From Clostridia bacterium (GTDB lineage: Bacteria; Bacillota_A; Clostridia; Christensenellales; Aristaeellaceae), in NCBI GenBank assembly GCA_017412025.1, contig JAFQOY010000091.1, positions 1 through 10,522 on the forward strand: a stretch of DNA of 10,522 bases, in the 5' to 3' direction. Shown piece by piece: positions 5,057 through 10,522 of this stretch. Below the pieces are notes generated by a model. That model had not been told where the DNA came from. It searched no databases and saw only the letters and a program-made list of their open reading frames with translations. The translations under genes and the position numbers were made by a program. How positions within the stretch are numbered: the first letter of the stretch is position 1; each line of letters begins with the position of its first letter.

Positions 5057-5704
5057 ATGACCAGAGAAGAACGCTTCGCGCTGATCCTTGAGGAGCTTGA
5101 GCGCCTGTATCCCGACGCAAAGCCTGCGCTGCACTTTGCCAATCCCTATCAGCTGCTTGTCGCCGTCATCCTCTCTGCACAGTGCACGGACGTCAAGGTG
5201 AACATGGTTACGCCCGCGCTCTTTGAGCGCTATCCCGATGCAGCCGCGCTCTCTCAGGCGCAGATCGGCGACGTGGAGCAGCTGATCAAAACCTGTGGCC
5301 TGTACCACAACAAGGCAAAAAACCTCGTTGAAACAGCGAAAATCCTCGTCAGCAGCTACGGCGGCGAGGTGCCCGCCGATCACGAAAAGCTGACGCAGCT
5401 GCCGGGCGTGGGGCGAAAGACAGCCAACGTCGTCATGAGCTGCGCATTCGGCATGGACGCCATCGCCGTGGATACGCACGTCTTCCGCGTGTCCAATCGT
5501 CTTGGCCTCGCGGACGCAGGCGACGTGCTCAAAACCGAGCGGCAGCTGATGGTGAATATTCCAAAGGAGAAGTGGAGCCGTGCGCACCACTTTATCATCT
5601 TCCACGGCCGGCGCGTCTGTGCGGCGCGCAAGCCCGCCTGCGAAAGCTGTACGCTGAGCGCCCTGTGCGAATACGCAAACGGCAACCCGAAGGGGAAAAA
5701 ATAA
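5057..5704 (+). CDS. nth: Endonuclease III (bifunctional DNA glycosylase/AP lyase)
   Basis: The 215-residue protein matches the family's length and layout. It removes oxidised pyrimidines from DNA and cuts the abasic site in base excision repair. The helix-hairpin-helix LPGVGRKTANVV (115-126) holds the catalytic Lys121, and VDTHVFRVSNRLGL (138-151) holds the catalytic Asp139, one residue offset from E. coli Lys120 and Asp138. The C-terminal 4Fe-4S motif C-x6-C-x2-C-x5-C is complete at Cys188, 195, 198 and 204. The start is ATG 5057, with GGAGG eight bases upstream; the frame is open further upstream but homologues start here. It is a single-gene unit with its own promoter and terminator. Nothing suggests damage. 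Confidence 0.96.
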   Translation: MTREERFALILEELERLYPDAKPALHFANPYQLLVAVILSAQCTDVKVNMVTPALFERYPDAAALSQAQIGDVEQLIKTCGLYHNKAKNLVETAKILVSSYGGEVPADHEKLTQLPGVGRKTANVVMSCAFGMDAIAVDTHVFRVSNRLGLADAGDVLKTERQLMVNIPKEKWSRAHHFIIFHGRRVCAARKPACESCTLSALCEYANGNPKGKK

Positions 5705-5717
5705 CGCCATATCCGGT

Positions 5718-5749
5718 CTTTCCGTCCGCCGGACGGAAAGGCTTTTTTT
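5718..5749 (+). terminator. Intrinsic terminator of nth
   Basis: CTTTCCGTCC-GCC-GGACGGAAAG is a perfect ten-pair stem with a three-base loop, followed by GC and seven Ts, 13 bases after the nth stop codon. Confidence 0.95.
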
Positions 5750-6012
5750 CTTCCCGCAGGCCGCCGGCCTCATCTTCATGCAGGTTCGCCGCGTTCGTTC
5801 AGCGTTTGTGTTTTTTCCATATCCTCCGTGACGCCTTCAGGCTGTTTCCTGCATTTCCAATCTCATTTTGCAGCTTACATGCAACCATTCAGGTTCATTT
5901 ATGCAGATTTTGCCCCTGAAACGCAGTGTCCGGCCACATGGATGCATGTTTTTGAAAGCCTAAAGTTTTCTTTGTATTTTAAGAAAAAACGGTATACTTC
6001 CTGTCTTTTCCA
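5750..6012. other. About 260 bases with no recognised gene
   Basis: This stretch between the nth terminator and the next promoter is lower in GC than its surroundings. It contains several TGCAT/ATGCA words but no ordered repeat, no strong hairpin and no long ORF with a ribosome-binding site. A 14-codon minus-strand ORF (5820-5776) follows GGAGG by only two bases and is not convincing. I see no riboswitch or small RNA that I could name. Confidence 0.5.
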
Positions 6013-6021
6013 TGCTATAAT
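6013..6021 (+). promoter_or_regulatory. Extended -10 promoter of the 49-codon membrane protein gene
   Basis: TGCTATAAT is a perfect extended -10. No good -35 lies 16-18 bases upstream, as is usual for extended -10 promoters. The leader to the start codon would be about 70 bases. Confidence 0.5.
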
Positions 6022-6099
6022 ATCCTCAGAAAGAGGGATTTGCGACCGACCTGTCGTCCCTTCACCATATTGCAGATTTCATGAAAGTGAGGCATCTCT

Positions 6100-6249
6100 A
6101 TGCTGACTGTTCTTTTCGTTATGGCTCTCCTGCTCGCCTTTGGCAGCCTTCTCTCCGTGCTGGATCATCAGCGCATCTCCTCCTCCGACGTCGCCAGCGG
6201 CCTGCATGCGGAGTACCGCATGAACGCCATGCAACTGCGCAACATCTGA
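6100..6249 (+). CDS. Small single-span membrane protein (49 residues), unknown function
   Basis: ATG 6100 follows GTGAGG (GAGG 6089-6092) at seven bases. The product starts MLTVLFVMALLLAFGSLLSV, one membrane helix filling residues 1-21, then a short polar, probably cytoplasmic or external tail (DHQRISSSDVASGLHAEYRM, ending QLRNI). I do not recognise a family. Support for it being real: an extended -10 promoter upstream, a good ribosome-binding site, and a terminator 17 bases after its stop, so the transcription unit fits this ORF and little else. An overlapping longer frame from 6081 runs antisense into rpmA and lacks such support. It could alternatively be a small RNA with a chance ORF. Confidence 0.6.
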   Translation: MLTVLFVMALLLAFGSLLSVLDHQRISSSDVASGLHAEYRMNAMQLRNI

Positions 6250-6266
6250 TTCAAACGCATTTGACC

Positions 6267-6292
6267 GGACGGCCTTTGGCCGTTCTTTTTTT
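6267..6292 (+). terminator. Intrinsic terminator of the small membrane protein gene
   Basis: GGACGGCC-TTT-GGCCGTTC forms an eight-pair stem (one G·U), directly followed by seven Ts. It faces the rpmA terminator on the other strand. Confidence 0.88.
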
Positions 6293-6310
6293 GTGCGGCT
6301 TTTATGCAAC

Positions 6311-6342
6311 AAAAAACAGAGCACCGAATTCTCGATGCTCTG
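6311..6342 (-). terminator. Intrinsic terminator of the rplU-prp-rpmA operon
   Basis: The minus-strand RNA CAGAGCATCGA-GAAT-TCGGTGCTCTG forms 11 pairs (one G·U) with a tetraloop, then six Ts, starting 14 bases after the rpmA stop codon. It shows that no further gene, such as obgE, belongs to this operon. Confidence 0.93.
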
Positions 6343-6355
6343 TACTTTCCGCATG

Positions 6356-6640
6356 TTACTGCGCGACCGGGTACACGCTGCACTGGGTCTTCTTCTTGCC
6401 CTTGCGCTCGAAGCGAACCACGCCGTCCACCAGGGCGAAGAGGGTGTCGTCGCCGCCGATGCCGCAGTTGGTGCCGGGATGAATGTGGGTACCGCGCTGA
6501 CGGTAGAGGATGTTGCCCGCCAGAACGAACTGGCCATCCGCGCGCTTGGCGCCAAGGCGCTTGGACTCGCTGTCACGGCCGTTGTGGGAAGAACCGGTGC
6601 CCTTCTTATGCGCGAAGAGCTGAAGATTCATCGTAAGCAT
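6356..6640 (-). CDS. rpmA: Large ribosomal subunit protein bL27
   Basis: The 94-residue protein is the 50S ribosomal protein near the peptidyl transferase centre. It starts [18 protein letters not shown] and carries the conserved [22 protein letters not shown] and GGDDTLFAL segments. The first nine residues form the Firmicutes-type extension (M-L-x-x-N-L-Q-x-F followed by A-H-K-K-G) that the protease Prp removes between Phe9 and Ala10, exposing the functional N-terminus. The gene overlaps the 3' end of prp by 35 bases in another frame; its ribosome-binding site GGAGG lies inside prp. It is the last gene of the operon. Confidence 0.97.
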   Translation of the reverse strand: MLTMNLQLFAHKKGTGSSHNGRDSESKRLGAKRADGQFVLAGNILYRQRGTHIHPGTNCGIGGDDTLFALVDGVVRFERKGKKKTQCSVYPVAQ

Positions 6641-6983
6641 CTGTTTGCCTCCATTCTACTTGCTGTATCCGAATTTTCTTCGGATTGGTTTTTTCGATGT
6701 CTTTCAGTCCCTGAAGGACTGTCTGAAAAATGATCTGCGCCTTATTCTGTTCCTCGCTCCCAATTCCTTCCGGAAGCATGCAGCGAAGATAACCGTCGTG
6801 AATATCGACTTCAGGCACAACGCCTGCCACCGCCTCCAGCGCATTGACGCAGGTCTGCGTCAGCACGGAAACCGCACAGCAGATCAGATCATTTCTCCGG
6901 GACTGCGCATTGCCGGCATGCCCGCCGGCCTCAAAGCCGCGAACCTCGCCCAATGCCGTCCCGTAAACCTTAATGGTGGTCAT
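6606..6983 (-). CDS. prp: Ribosomal-processing cysteine protease Prp
   Basis: The 125-residue protein (YsxB family) cleaves the N-terminal extension of bL27. The catalytic pair is visible as GGHAGNA with His22 and [10 protein letters not shown] with Cys35 (by alignment to D-I-V-C-A-G in S. aureus Prp); Cys36 is an extra neighbour. It is slightly longer than typical Prp (about 105-115) because the C-terminus ([15 protein letters not shown]) runs into rpmA. The ATG at 6983 is nine bases after the rplU stop and has no strong ribosome-binding site, so translation is probably coupled to rplU. Its place between rplU and rpmA is the standard Firmicutes order and makes the call secure. Confidence 0.93.
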   Translation of the reverse strand: MTTIKVYGTALGEVRGFEAGGHAGNAQSRRNDLICCAVSVLTQTCVNALEAVAGVVPEVDIHDGYLRCMLPEGIGSEEQNKAQIIFQTVLQGLKDIEKTNPKKIRIQQVEWRQTDAYDESSALRA

Positions 6984-6992
6984 TGCCGGTCA

Positions 6993-7298
6993 TTAGCCGA
7001 TCTTGGTGATTTCCACCTTGGTGTACGGCTGACGATGGCCCTGCTTACGGCGATAGTTCTTCTTGGACTTGTACTTGAAGACGATGATCTTCTCGCCACG
7101 GATCTGGCCGACGACCTTGCCCTCAACCTTCACACCCTCGACAACCGGGGTGCCGACCTTGACGTCGCCGTCGTTGCCGACGAGAAGAACGTCAAAAGAG
7201 ACAGTGGAGTCAACCTCGGCATCGATCTTCTCGATGTAGAGAACGTCGCCCTCACTTACACGGTACTGCTTGCCACCAGTCGCAATAATAGCGTACAT
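6993..7298 (-). CDS. rplU: Large ribosomal subunit protein bL21
   Basis: The 101-residue protein starts [18 protein letters not shown] and ends with the RNA-binding segment [18 protein letters not shown] and VEITKIG, all hallmarks of bL21, a 23S rRNA-binding structural protein. AGGAGG stands nine bases before ATG 7298. Codon choice is strongly biased, as expected for a highly expressed gene. It leads the operon with prp and rpmA. The leader RNA of about 85 bases may correspond to the Firmicutes L21 leader, but I cannot confirm the fold. Confidence 0.97.
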   Translation of the reverse strand: MYAIIATGGKQYRVSEGDVLYIEKIDAEVDSTVSFDVLLVGNDGDVKVGTPVVEGVKVEGKVVGQIRGEKIIVFKYKSKKNYRRKQGHRQPYTKVEITKIG

Positions 7299-7392
7299 TT
7301 GGTGACACCTCCTAATGATTTACTCGCCGGGTTTAGGTAGCGCTTATTTCAAGGCATTTCAACAAAACCAGCCCCGAGCGGCTTGCCTTCCT

Positions 7393-7421
7393 ATGATACC
7401 AGCTTTTTACGTGCCTGTCAA
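7393..7421 (-). promoter_or_regulatory. Strong ribosomal-protein promoter (TTGACA-17-TATCAT) with A-tracts
   Basis: On the minus strand a perfect TTGACA (7421-7416), a 17-base spacer and TGGTATCAT (7401-7393) form the promoter. Just upstream of the -35 are two six-A tracts spaced about ten bases apart (AAAAAACAGCAAAAAAC), which looks like an UP element. No terminator with a T-tract separates it from deoC; only an AT-rich hairpin TTTTCCTG/CAGGAAAA (7458-7436) is present. Confidence 0.85.
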
Positions 7422-7466
7422 CGTTTTTTGCTGTTTTTTCCTGTCAATTTCAGGAAAACCTGTTTC

Positions 7467-8141
7467 TCAATATCCGCTCGCCGCTTCGTTTTTGACGATC
7501 TTGACGATGCGGCTGGTGCCAAGGCGCGTCGCGCCCAGCTCAATAAACCTTTCCGCGTCGTCAAGGCTGGCGATGCCGCCCGCCGCCTTGATGCCCTTGC
7601 CGGGAGCCATGTGCGCTTTCATCAGCGCCACGTCCTCAAACGTCGCGCCGGCGGTGGAAAAGCCCGTGCTCGTCTTGATGAAATCCGCGTCGGACTTTGA
7701 GACGATGGCGCACATGCGGATCTTCTCATCCTCCGTCAGCAGGCAGGTCTCGATGATGACCTTGAGCGGCTTGCCCGCGCAGGCAGCTTTGATCGCGTTG
7801 ATCTCCGCGAGCACCTCGTCGTCGCGGCCGTCCTTGAGCATGCCGATGTTGATCACCATGTCGATTTCGTCCGCGCCGTTCTTGACCGCATCCGCAGCCT
7901 CAAAGACCTTCGCCGCCGTGGTGGAATAGCCCGTGGGGAAGCCGATCACCGTGCACACGCCCACGCCGTTTTCATGCGCGTCCATGTACGCGCGGCATCT
8001 GGCCACGTAGCTCGCCGGAATGCAGACCGTCGCCGTCCTGTATTTCATCGCGTCGTCGCAGATCTGCTGAATCTGCGCCCAGGTGGATTCGGGCTTGAGC
8101 AGCGTATGATCGACCATAGAGAGAATGGTAGAGAGTTCCAT
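7467..8141 (-). CDS. deoC: Deoxyribose-phosphate aldolase
   Basis: The 224-residue protein is a class I aldolase that splits 2-deoxyribose 5-phosphate into glyceraldehyde 3-phosphate and acetaldehyde, the last step in deoxynucleoside breakdown, in the cytoplasm. Key segments: [10 protein letters not shown] (11-20), [33 protein letters not shown] with Asp94, [10 protein letters not shown] with the Schiff-base Lys156, and GIKAAGGI with Lys185. Length and motifs are complete. ATG 8141 follows AAGGAGG at seven bases. It is not next to nucleoside phosphorylase or deoB genes here, so it stands alone, with its own promoter and a structured leader. Confidence 0.96.
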   Translation of the reverse strand: MELSTILSMVDHTLLKPESTWAQIQQICDDAMKYRTATVCIPASYVARCRAYMDAHENGVGVCTVIGFPTGYSTTAAKVFEAADAVKNGADEIDMVINIGMLKDGRDDEVLAEINAIKAACAGKPLKVIIETCLLTEDEKIRMCAIVSKSDADFIKTSTGFSTAGATFEDVALMKAHMAPGKGIKAAGGIASLDDAERFIELGATRLGTSRIVKIVKNEAASGY

Positions 8142-8183
8142 GCAAATTCCTCCTTACAGAGTCTTGTTGTGCGCTTTCTTCCG

Positions 8184-8226
8184 CCAGACGCCTTCTCTTC
8201 CTCCTGCAGAGCAGGGCGGGCGCTGG
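8184..8226 (-). other. Structured 5' leader of deoC
   Basis: In the minus-strand leader, CCAGCGCC (8226-8219) pairs with GGCG-T-CTGG (8192-8184) over eight pairs with one bulged T, and encloses CCTGC-TCT-GCAGG (8215-8203), a perfect five-pair hairpin. It lies between the predicted transcript start near 8235 and the ribosome-binding site. No known riboswitch class is recognised. Confidence 0.4.
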
Positions 8227-8241
8227 TTTTTTATATTCTTT

Positions 8242-8270
8242 ATTATACAGCAAACGCAGGCACGCCGCAA
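8242..8270 (-). promoter_or_regulatory. Promoter of deoC (TTGCGG-17-TATAAT)
   Basis: On the minus strand TTGCGG (8270-8265), a 17-base spacer and a perfect TATAAT (8247-8242) are seen. The -35 is weak; the -10 and spacing are ideal. The leader to the deoC start is about 95 bases. Confidence 0.6.
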
Positions 8271-8286
8271 CCAATGCGGATTTTTT
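8265..8286 (+). terminator. Weak terminator-like hairpin between the divergent genes
   Basis: On the plus strand CCGCA-ACCAA-TGCGG forms only five pairs but is followed by A and six Ts. No plus-strand gene precedes it; it could stop antisense transcripts from across deoC before the next promoter, or be chance. Confidence 0.3.
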
Positions 8287-8288
8287 CC

Positions 8289-8317
8289 TTTTCATCATGC
8301 GCAGAATGTCGTATACT
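8289..8317 (+). promoter_or_regulatory. Promoter of the TIM-barrel/MmcQ pair (TTTTCA-17-TATACT)
   Basis: TTTTCA (8289-8294) and TATACT (8312-8317) are 17 bases apart, each close to consensus. The leader to ATG 8366 would be about 42 bases. Confidence 0.5.
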
Positions 8318-8365
8318 GTCACTATACCCGTATCCCGAACGCACACGAACAGGGAGGTTATTCAG

Positions 8366-9187
8366 ATGATCATCGGCATGAGGGGGCACGACTTCGGGCG
8401 CATGGAACCCGAAGCGCTGGCAGCAAAAATCGCAGCCCACGGCTACCGCGCCACACAATTGGCCTTCGGCAAGGCTTTTCCCAGGCCTGCGCAGGAATAC
8501 ATGACGCGCGACGCGCTGCTTTCCATCCGCTCTGCGTTTGCCGCGCAGGACGTCCGCGTGCCGGTCATGGGCTGCTATGTCAGCGCCAGCGACCGCGACG
8601 AGGCTGTGCGCCAGAGCGCCAAGGAAAAGTTTGCCGACGCACTGCGCGCCAGCGTGATCCTCGGCGCCGGCTGCGTGGGCACGGAGACCACGCACTTCAC
8701 GTTTGAGGAATCCGAGCGCGAAGCCGCTTATGCGCGCCTGCTCGACTTCATGCGCCACGTCGTCCCCGTGGCTGAGGCATGCGGCGCGATCGTTGGCGTC
8801 GAGCCCGTGGCCTATCACACCCTCGCCACGCCCGAAATGACCGCGCAGCTGCTCCGGGATGTGCCCAGCCGCCATGTGCGCGTGATCCTTGACATGGCCA
8901 ACCTCGTGCCGCCCGGCGTGAGCGACGCCGCCGTGCAGAAGGAACTGCTTGAGCGCGCGCTTCATTGCTTCGGCGGGAGGATCTGCGTGCTGCACGTCAA
9001 GGACGGCGTATGGAACGGCGAAAACAAATGGGAAAACAGGCCGCTGGGCGAAGGGATCATGGACTTTAAGACGCTGCTGCCGCTGCTGCGTGCGCACGAC
9101 GACAGCCTCTGCGCGCTGCGCGAGGGCGTATGGCCGGGCATGGCAGATGAAGAATACGCCGTCATGCGCCGCTGGGCGCAGCTGTGA
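8366..9187 (+). CDS. Sugar phosphate isomerase/epimerase-like TIM-barrel protein
   Basis: The 273-residue protein has the fold of the xylose isomerase-like/AP-endonuclease-2 superfamily (PF01261). Metal-ligand-like residues stand at the ends of successive strands: Glu107 (GCVGTETTH), Glu146 (VGVEPVAYH), Asp176 (VILDMANL), His210 (CVLHVKD) and Glu253 (ALREGVWPG). Family enzymes isomerise or epimerise sugars, inositols or their phosphates using a divalent metal; the substrate is not readable. The start is ATG 8366, with AGGGAGG eight bases upstream; an upstream in-frame ATG at 8297 lies before the promoter's -10 and is rejected. The stop overlaps the next gene's start by one base, suggesting coupled translation with the MmcQ-like protein. 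An AP-endonuclease role is less likely. Confidence 0.85.
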   Translation: MIIGMRGHDFGRMEPEALAAKIAAHGYRATQLAFGKAFPRPAQEYMTRDALLSIRSAFAAQDVRVPVMGCYVSASDRDEAVRQSAKEKFADALRASVILGAGCVGTETTHFTFEESEREAAYARLLDFMRHVVPVAEACGAIVGVEPVAYHTLATPEMTAQLLRDVPSRHVRVILDMANLVPPGVSDAAVQKELLERALHCFGGRICVLHVKDGVWNGENKWENRPLGEGIMDFKTLLPLLRAHDDSLCALREGVWPGMADEEYAVMRRWAQL

Positions 9188-9555
9188 TGCGCACCGTACG
9201 CGAGGCGATCGACGCCTGCCTCACATTGCCGGACGCCTATGAGGATTATCCCTTCGGCCTTGACAGCTGGGCTGTGATGCGCCACCGGACGAACAAGAAG
9301 ATGTTTGCTTCCGTCTATGAGCGCGAGGGAAAGACATGGATCAACGTCAAGACCGATCCCGGCTGGGGCGATTTTTTCCGCAGCGTCTATCCTGCCGTTG
9401 TGCCGGCCTATCATATGAACAAGCTTCACTGGATTTCGATCATTCTGGACGGCAGCATGGAAGATGCAGAAATCCTTCATCTGATTGACAGCAGCTATCG
9501 CCTGACCGCGCCCAAACCGCGCAAAGCGCCGAAGAAAACGCCCGATAACCCTTGA
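9187..9555 (+). CDS. MmcQ/YjbR-family protein
   Basis: The 122-residue protein has the complete YjbR fold signature: DAYEDYPFG (16-24), KKMFASVYEREGKTWINVK (37-55), and the diagnostic YHMNKLHWISIILDG (75-89) followed by LIDSSYRL (99-106). Structures of this family resemble a double-wing DNA-binding fold, but no function is established. Its ATG overlaps the upstream TGA (TGATG, 9185-9189) and no independent ribosome-binding site is evident beyond upstream coding sequence, so it depends on translation of the TIM-barrel gene. The tail KPRKAPKKTPDNP is basic and probably disordered. The promoter of the next gene overlaps its stop. Confidence 0.9.
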   Translation: MRTVREAIDACLTLPDAYEDYPFGLDSWAVMRHRTNKKMFASVYEREGKTWINVKTDPGWGDFFRSVYPAVVPAYHMNKLHWISIILDGSMEDAEILHLIDSSYRLTAPKPRKAPKKTPDNP

Positions 9556-9580
9556 CGCGGCATGCAGAATGCGATATTCT
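9552..9580 (+). promoter_or_regulatory. Promoter of the exported split-barrel protein gene (TTGACG-17-TATTCT)
   Basis: TTGACG (9552-9557) and TATTCT (9575-9580) are separated by 17 bases; the -35 overlaps the stop codon of the MmcQ-family gene. Confidence 0.6.
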
Positions 9581-9622
9581 CAATGAAGACAAAAGCTATC
9601 ATACAGAAAGGATGATTCTCCC

Positions 9623-10108
9623 ATGAAGAAGCTCGTTATCGCGCTGCTCGTCGCCCTGTCCCTGTTTGGCGCTTCTGCGCTGGCCGAGGACGCCGTCTCT
9701 TCCGCCTCTGTGAGCGATTCCTTCGCCCAGTTCGCGCTGACCGGCGATGACCTGATGAACGCCATCAACACCTTCTCCGGCACCTACGTCGTCACCACCG
9801 TCAACCCCGACGGCACCCCCAACGCCGCGTACTTCATCTTCTCAATGGTCAAGCACGAGGGCGAATACTATCTGCAGCTGGGTCTGGCCGAGAACCAGTC
9901 CAAGGCCAACCTGACCGCCGGCAGCAAGGGCGTAGCAGTCTACGCCGCCAACCCCACCGGCGCTGAAGGCGCTCCGGCCTACAGCGTTTCCGGTGCCCGC
10001 ATCTGGTTTGAGGCGCTCGAGGACGAAGCCCTTGCCGCGCAGCTGGCCGCCAACGCCCGACCCGGCGCGATGTTCTTCAAGATCACCGCGATCCGTTCTC
10101 TGGGCTGA
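9623..10108 (+). CDS. Exported pyridoxamine-phosphate-oxidase-like (FMN-binding split barrel) protein
   Basis: The 161-residue protein begins with a Sec signal peptide: MKKLVIALLVALSLFGASAL then A-E-D, with probable signal peptidase I cleavage after Ala21 (ALA|ED). There is no lipobox cysteine. The mature part fits a split barrel of the pyridoxamine 5'-phosphate oxidase-like family: GTYVVTTVNPDGTPNAAYF (53-71), EYYLQLGLAENQSKANL (81-97), KGVAVYAANPT (102-112), and the late strand SVSGARIWFEALED (121-134). Such domains usually bind FMN or other flavins in the cytoplasm; an exported copy is unusual. AGAAAGGA lies ten bases before ATG 9623. Codons end in C or G far more than in neighbouring genes (runs of AAC, ACC, CCC, GTC), suggesting high expression. 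It is a single-gene unit with its own promoter and terminator. Confidence 0.78.
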   Translation: MKKLVIALLVALSLFGASALAEDAVSSASVSDSFAQFALTGDDLMNAINTFSGTYVVTTVNPDGTPNAAYFIFSMVKHEGEYYLQLGLAENQSKANLTAGSKGVAVYAANPTGAEGAPAYSVSGARIWFEALEDEALAAQLAANARPGAMFFKITAIRSLG

Positions 10109-10131
10109 TTCTTTTCCCGTTTCGCATCAAG

Positions 10132-10157
10132 CCGCAGGCAGCCGCCTGCGGTTTTTT
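10132..10157 (+). terminator. Intrinsic terminator of the exported split-barrel gene
   Basis: CCGCAGGC-AGCC-GCCTGCGG is a perfect eight-pair stem with a tetraloop, followed by six Ts, 24 bases after the stop codon. Confidence 0.95.
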
Positions 10158-10223
10158 GCATGTATAAGCGAATCGTTCCCCGCCGCGGCGGCGTAGAGAT
10201 TCACGCAGTTTTCTATGGCACGG

Positions 10224-10266
10224 AAAAAAGCGGCGGACGTCCCCTTGCCGGGATACCGTCCGCCGC
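10224..10266 (-). terminator. Intrinsic terminator of the right-edge minus-strand gene
   Basis: The minus-strand RNA has a perfect ten-pair outer stem, GCGGCGGACG/CGTCCGCCGC, and an inner TCCC/GGGA stem with a three-base bulge, then six Ts (10229-10224). It faces the terminator of the exported-protein gene; the 66 bases between hold nothing recognisable. Confidence 0.93.
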
Positions 10267-10283
10267 TTCTGGTTTGCGCCTTT

Positions 10284-10303
10284 CTGAGCGGCTTTCCGCT
10301 CAG
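10284..10303 (-). repeat. Perfect inverted repeat overlapping the stop codon of the right-edge gene
   Basis: CTGAGCGG-AAAG-CCGCTCAG is a perfect eight-pair hairpin on the minus-strand RNA whose first bases include the TGA stop codon. No T-tract follows it, so it is not itself a terminator; the true terminator lies 18 bases further on. Confidence 0.7.
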
Positions 10304-10522
10304 CATTCCAGAAAGAAATTGCTGTCCACAAGACTCAGTCCATTTGCCAGAAGGCTTTTGCCCATGGTCAGAACGACATCTGCCTCTGCGGGGTTATCTA
10401 CGCGCTGCACGCCCTGTCCTTCCATCACGCAGTTCAGATACGCCTCAAGCGAGAAGATGTTCTGCTCGGATTCGATGGACGGACGCGCCTCCCATACCGA
10501 CCGGTTTTCCTGACCGACGAAC
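10300..10522 (-). CDS. C-terminal end of an unrecognised protein (runs off the right edge)
   Basis: From the right edge the minus-strand frame is open for 73 residues to TGA 10302-10300. The visible part reads FVGQENRSVWEARPSIESEQ at its start, then an AYLNCVMEGQGVQRVDNPAE stretch, and ends DSNFFLEC. It is mixed alpha/beta in character, soluble looking, with no membrane helix. I do not recognise the family. The frame choice is supported by the absence of stops, by ordinary codon use and by the strong minus-strand terminator placed just after its stop. The start and most of the gene lie outside the window. Confidence 0.65.
   Translation of the reverse strand, partial: FVGQENRSVWEARPSIESEQNIFSLEAYLNCVMEGQGVQRVDNPAEADVVLTMGKSLLANGLSLVDSNFFLEC

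Noticed and set aside
4742..5779. Minus-strand open frame of 345 codons lying antisense to DUF3343 and nth
   Set aside because: It covers a certain nth gene, has no ribosome-binding site, and has a low-complexity His/Arg/Ala-rich composition typical of the shadow of a GC-rich gene.
5776..5820. Minus-strand 14-codon ORF after GGAGG
   Set aside because: The gap to the ATG is only two bases, no promoter or downstream gene is linked to it, and the sequence is unremarkable.
5750..6012. Possible CRISPR or ordered repeat built on TGCAT/ATGCA words
   Set aside because: The words are short, unevenly spaced and in both orientations, with no repeat-spacer order.
6081..6482. Plus-strand frame of 133 codons starting 19 bases before the small membrane protein
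   Set aside because: It crosses two facing terminators and then runs antisense through rpmA; the 49-codon frame fits the transcription unit better.
8297..8365. Upstream ATG as the start of the TIM-barrel gene
   Set aside because: It precedes the predicted -10 and lacks a ribosome-binding site; ATG 8366 has AGGGAGG and a family-like start.

Overview
The window looks like a chromosomal segment of a GC-rich Bacillota bacterium, most likely a gut-type member of the Clostridia. Pointers are the Firmicutes-type L21–Prp–L27 operon, in which L27 carries a cleavable N-terminal extension, a CD3324-family regulator, an ANTAR regulator, an EF2568-type cysteine desulfurase beside a DUF3343 protein, strong GGAGG ribosome-binding sites and textbook TTGACA/TATAAT promoters set in GC-rich coding sequence. 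I see no transposase, integrase, phage gene, CRISPR array, tRNA or rRNA.

Left part (1-4603, all minus strand). At the left edge an acetyltransferase runs off the window; it is translationally coupled to a CD3324-family helix-turn-helix protein. Upstream of these lies a major facilitator transporter whose roughly 180-nt leader is the most striking element here. It has a perfect promoter, a strong ribosome-binding site with two overlapping leader-peptide ORFs, pairing segments in the order A-B-A'-B', and an intrinsic terminator whose 3' arm contains the transporter's own Shine-Dalgarno sequence. This looks like a ribosome-controlled attenuator, of the type known for inducible drug-resistance genes. 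Next come a second acetyltransferase with a TTG start, an ANTAR antitermination regulator with a degenerate receiver domain, and the cysteine desulfurase.

Middle part. Divergent from the desulfurase is a DUF3343 (Se/S-carrier-like) gene. It is followed by endonuclease III with its own promoter and a strong terminator, a roughly 300-nt stretch with no recognised gene, and a 49-codon single-helix membrane protein gene bounded by an extended -10 promoter and a terminator. On the minus strand the ribosomal operon rplU-prp-rpmA (strong promoter with A-tracts, strong terminator) and deoC (structured leader) follow.

Right part (8289-10157, plus strand). A xylose-isomerase-like TIM-barrel protein overlaps by one base with an MmcQ/YjbR-family protein. 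A separately promoted gene then encodes an exported split-barrel (pyridoxamine-phosphate-oxidase-like) protein with strongly C-biased codons and its own terminator. The right edge holds the C-terminal end of an unrecognised minus-strand gene with two hairpins at its end.

Most genes are housekeeping or small stand-alone units with their own promoter and terminator. The unusual content is mainly regulatory RNA: the transporter attenuator, and weaker leader-type structures upstream of the CD3324, DUF3343 and deoC genes. All functional calls come from reading the sequence; no database search was run.
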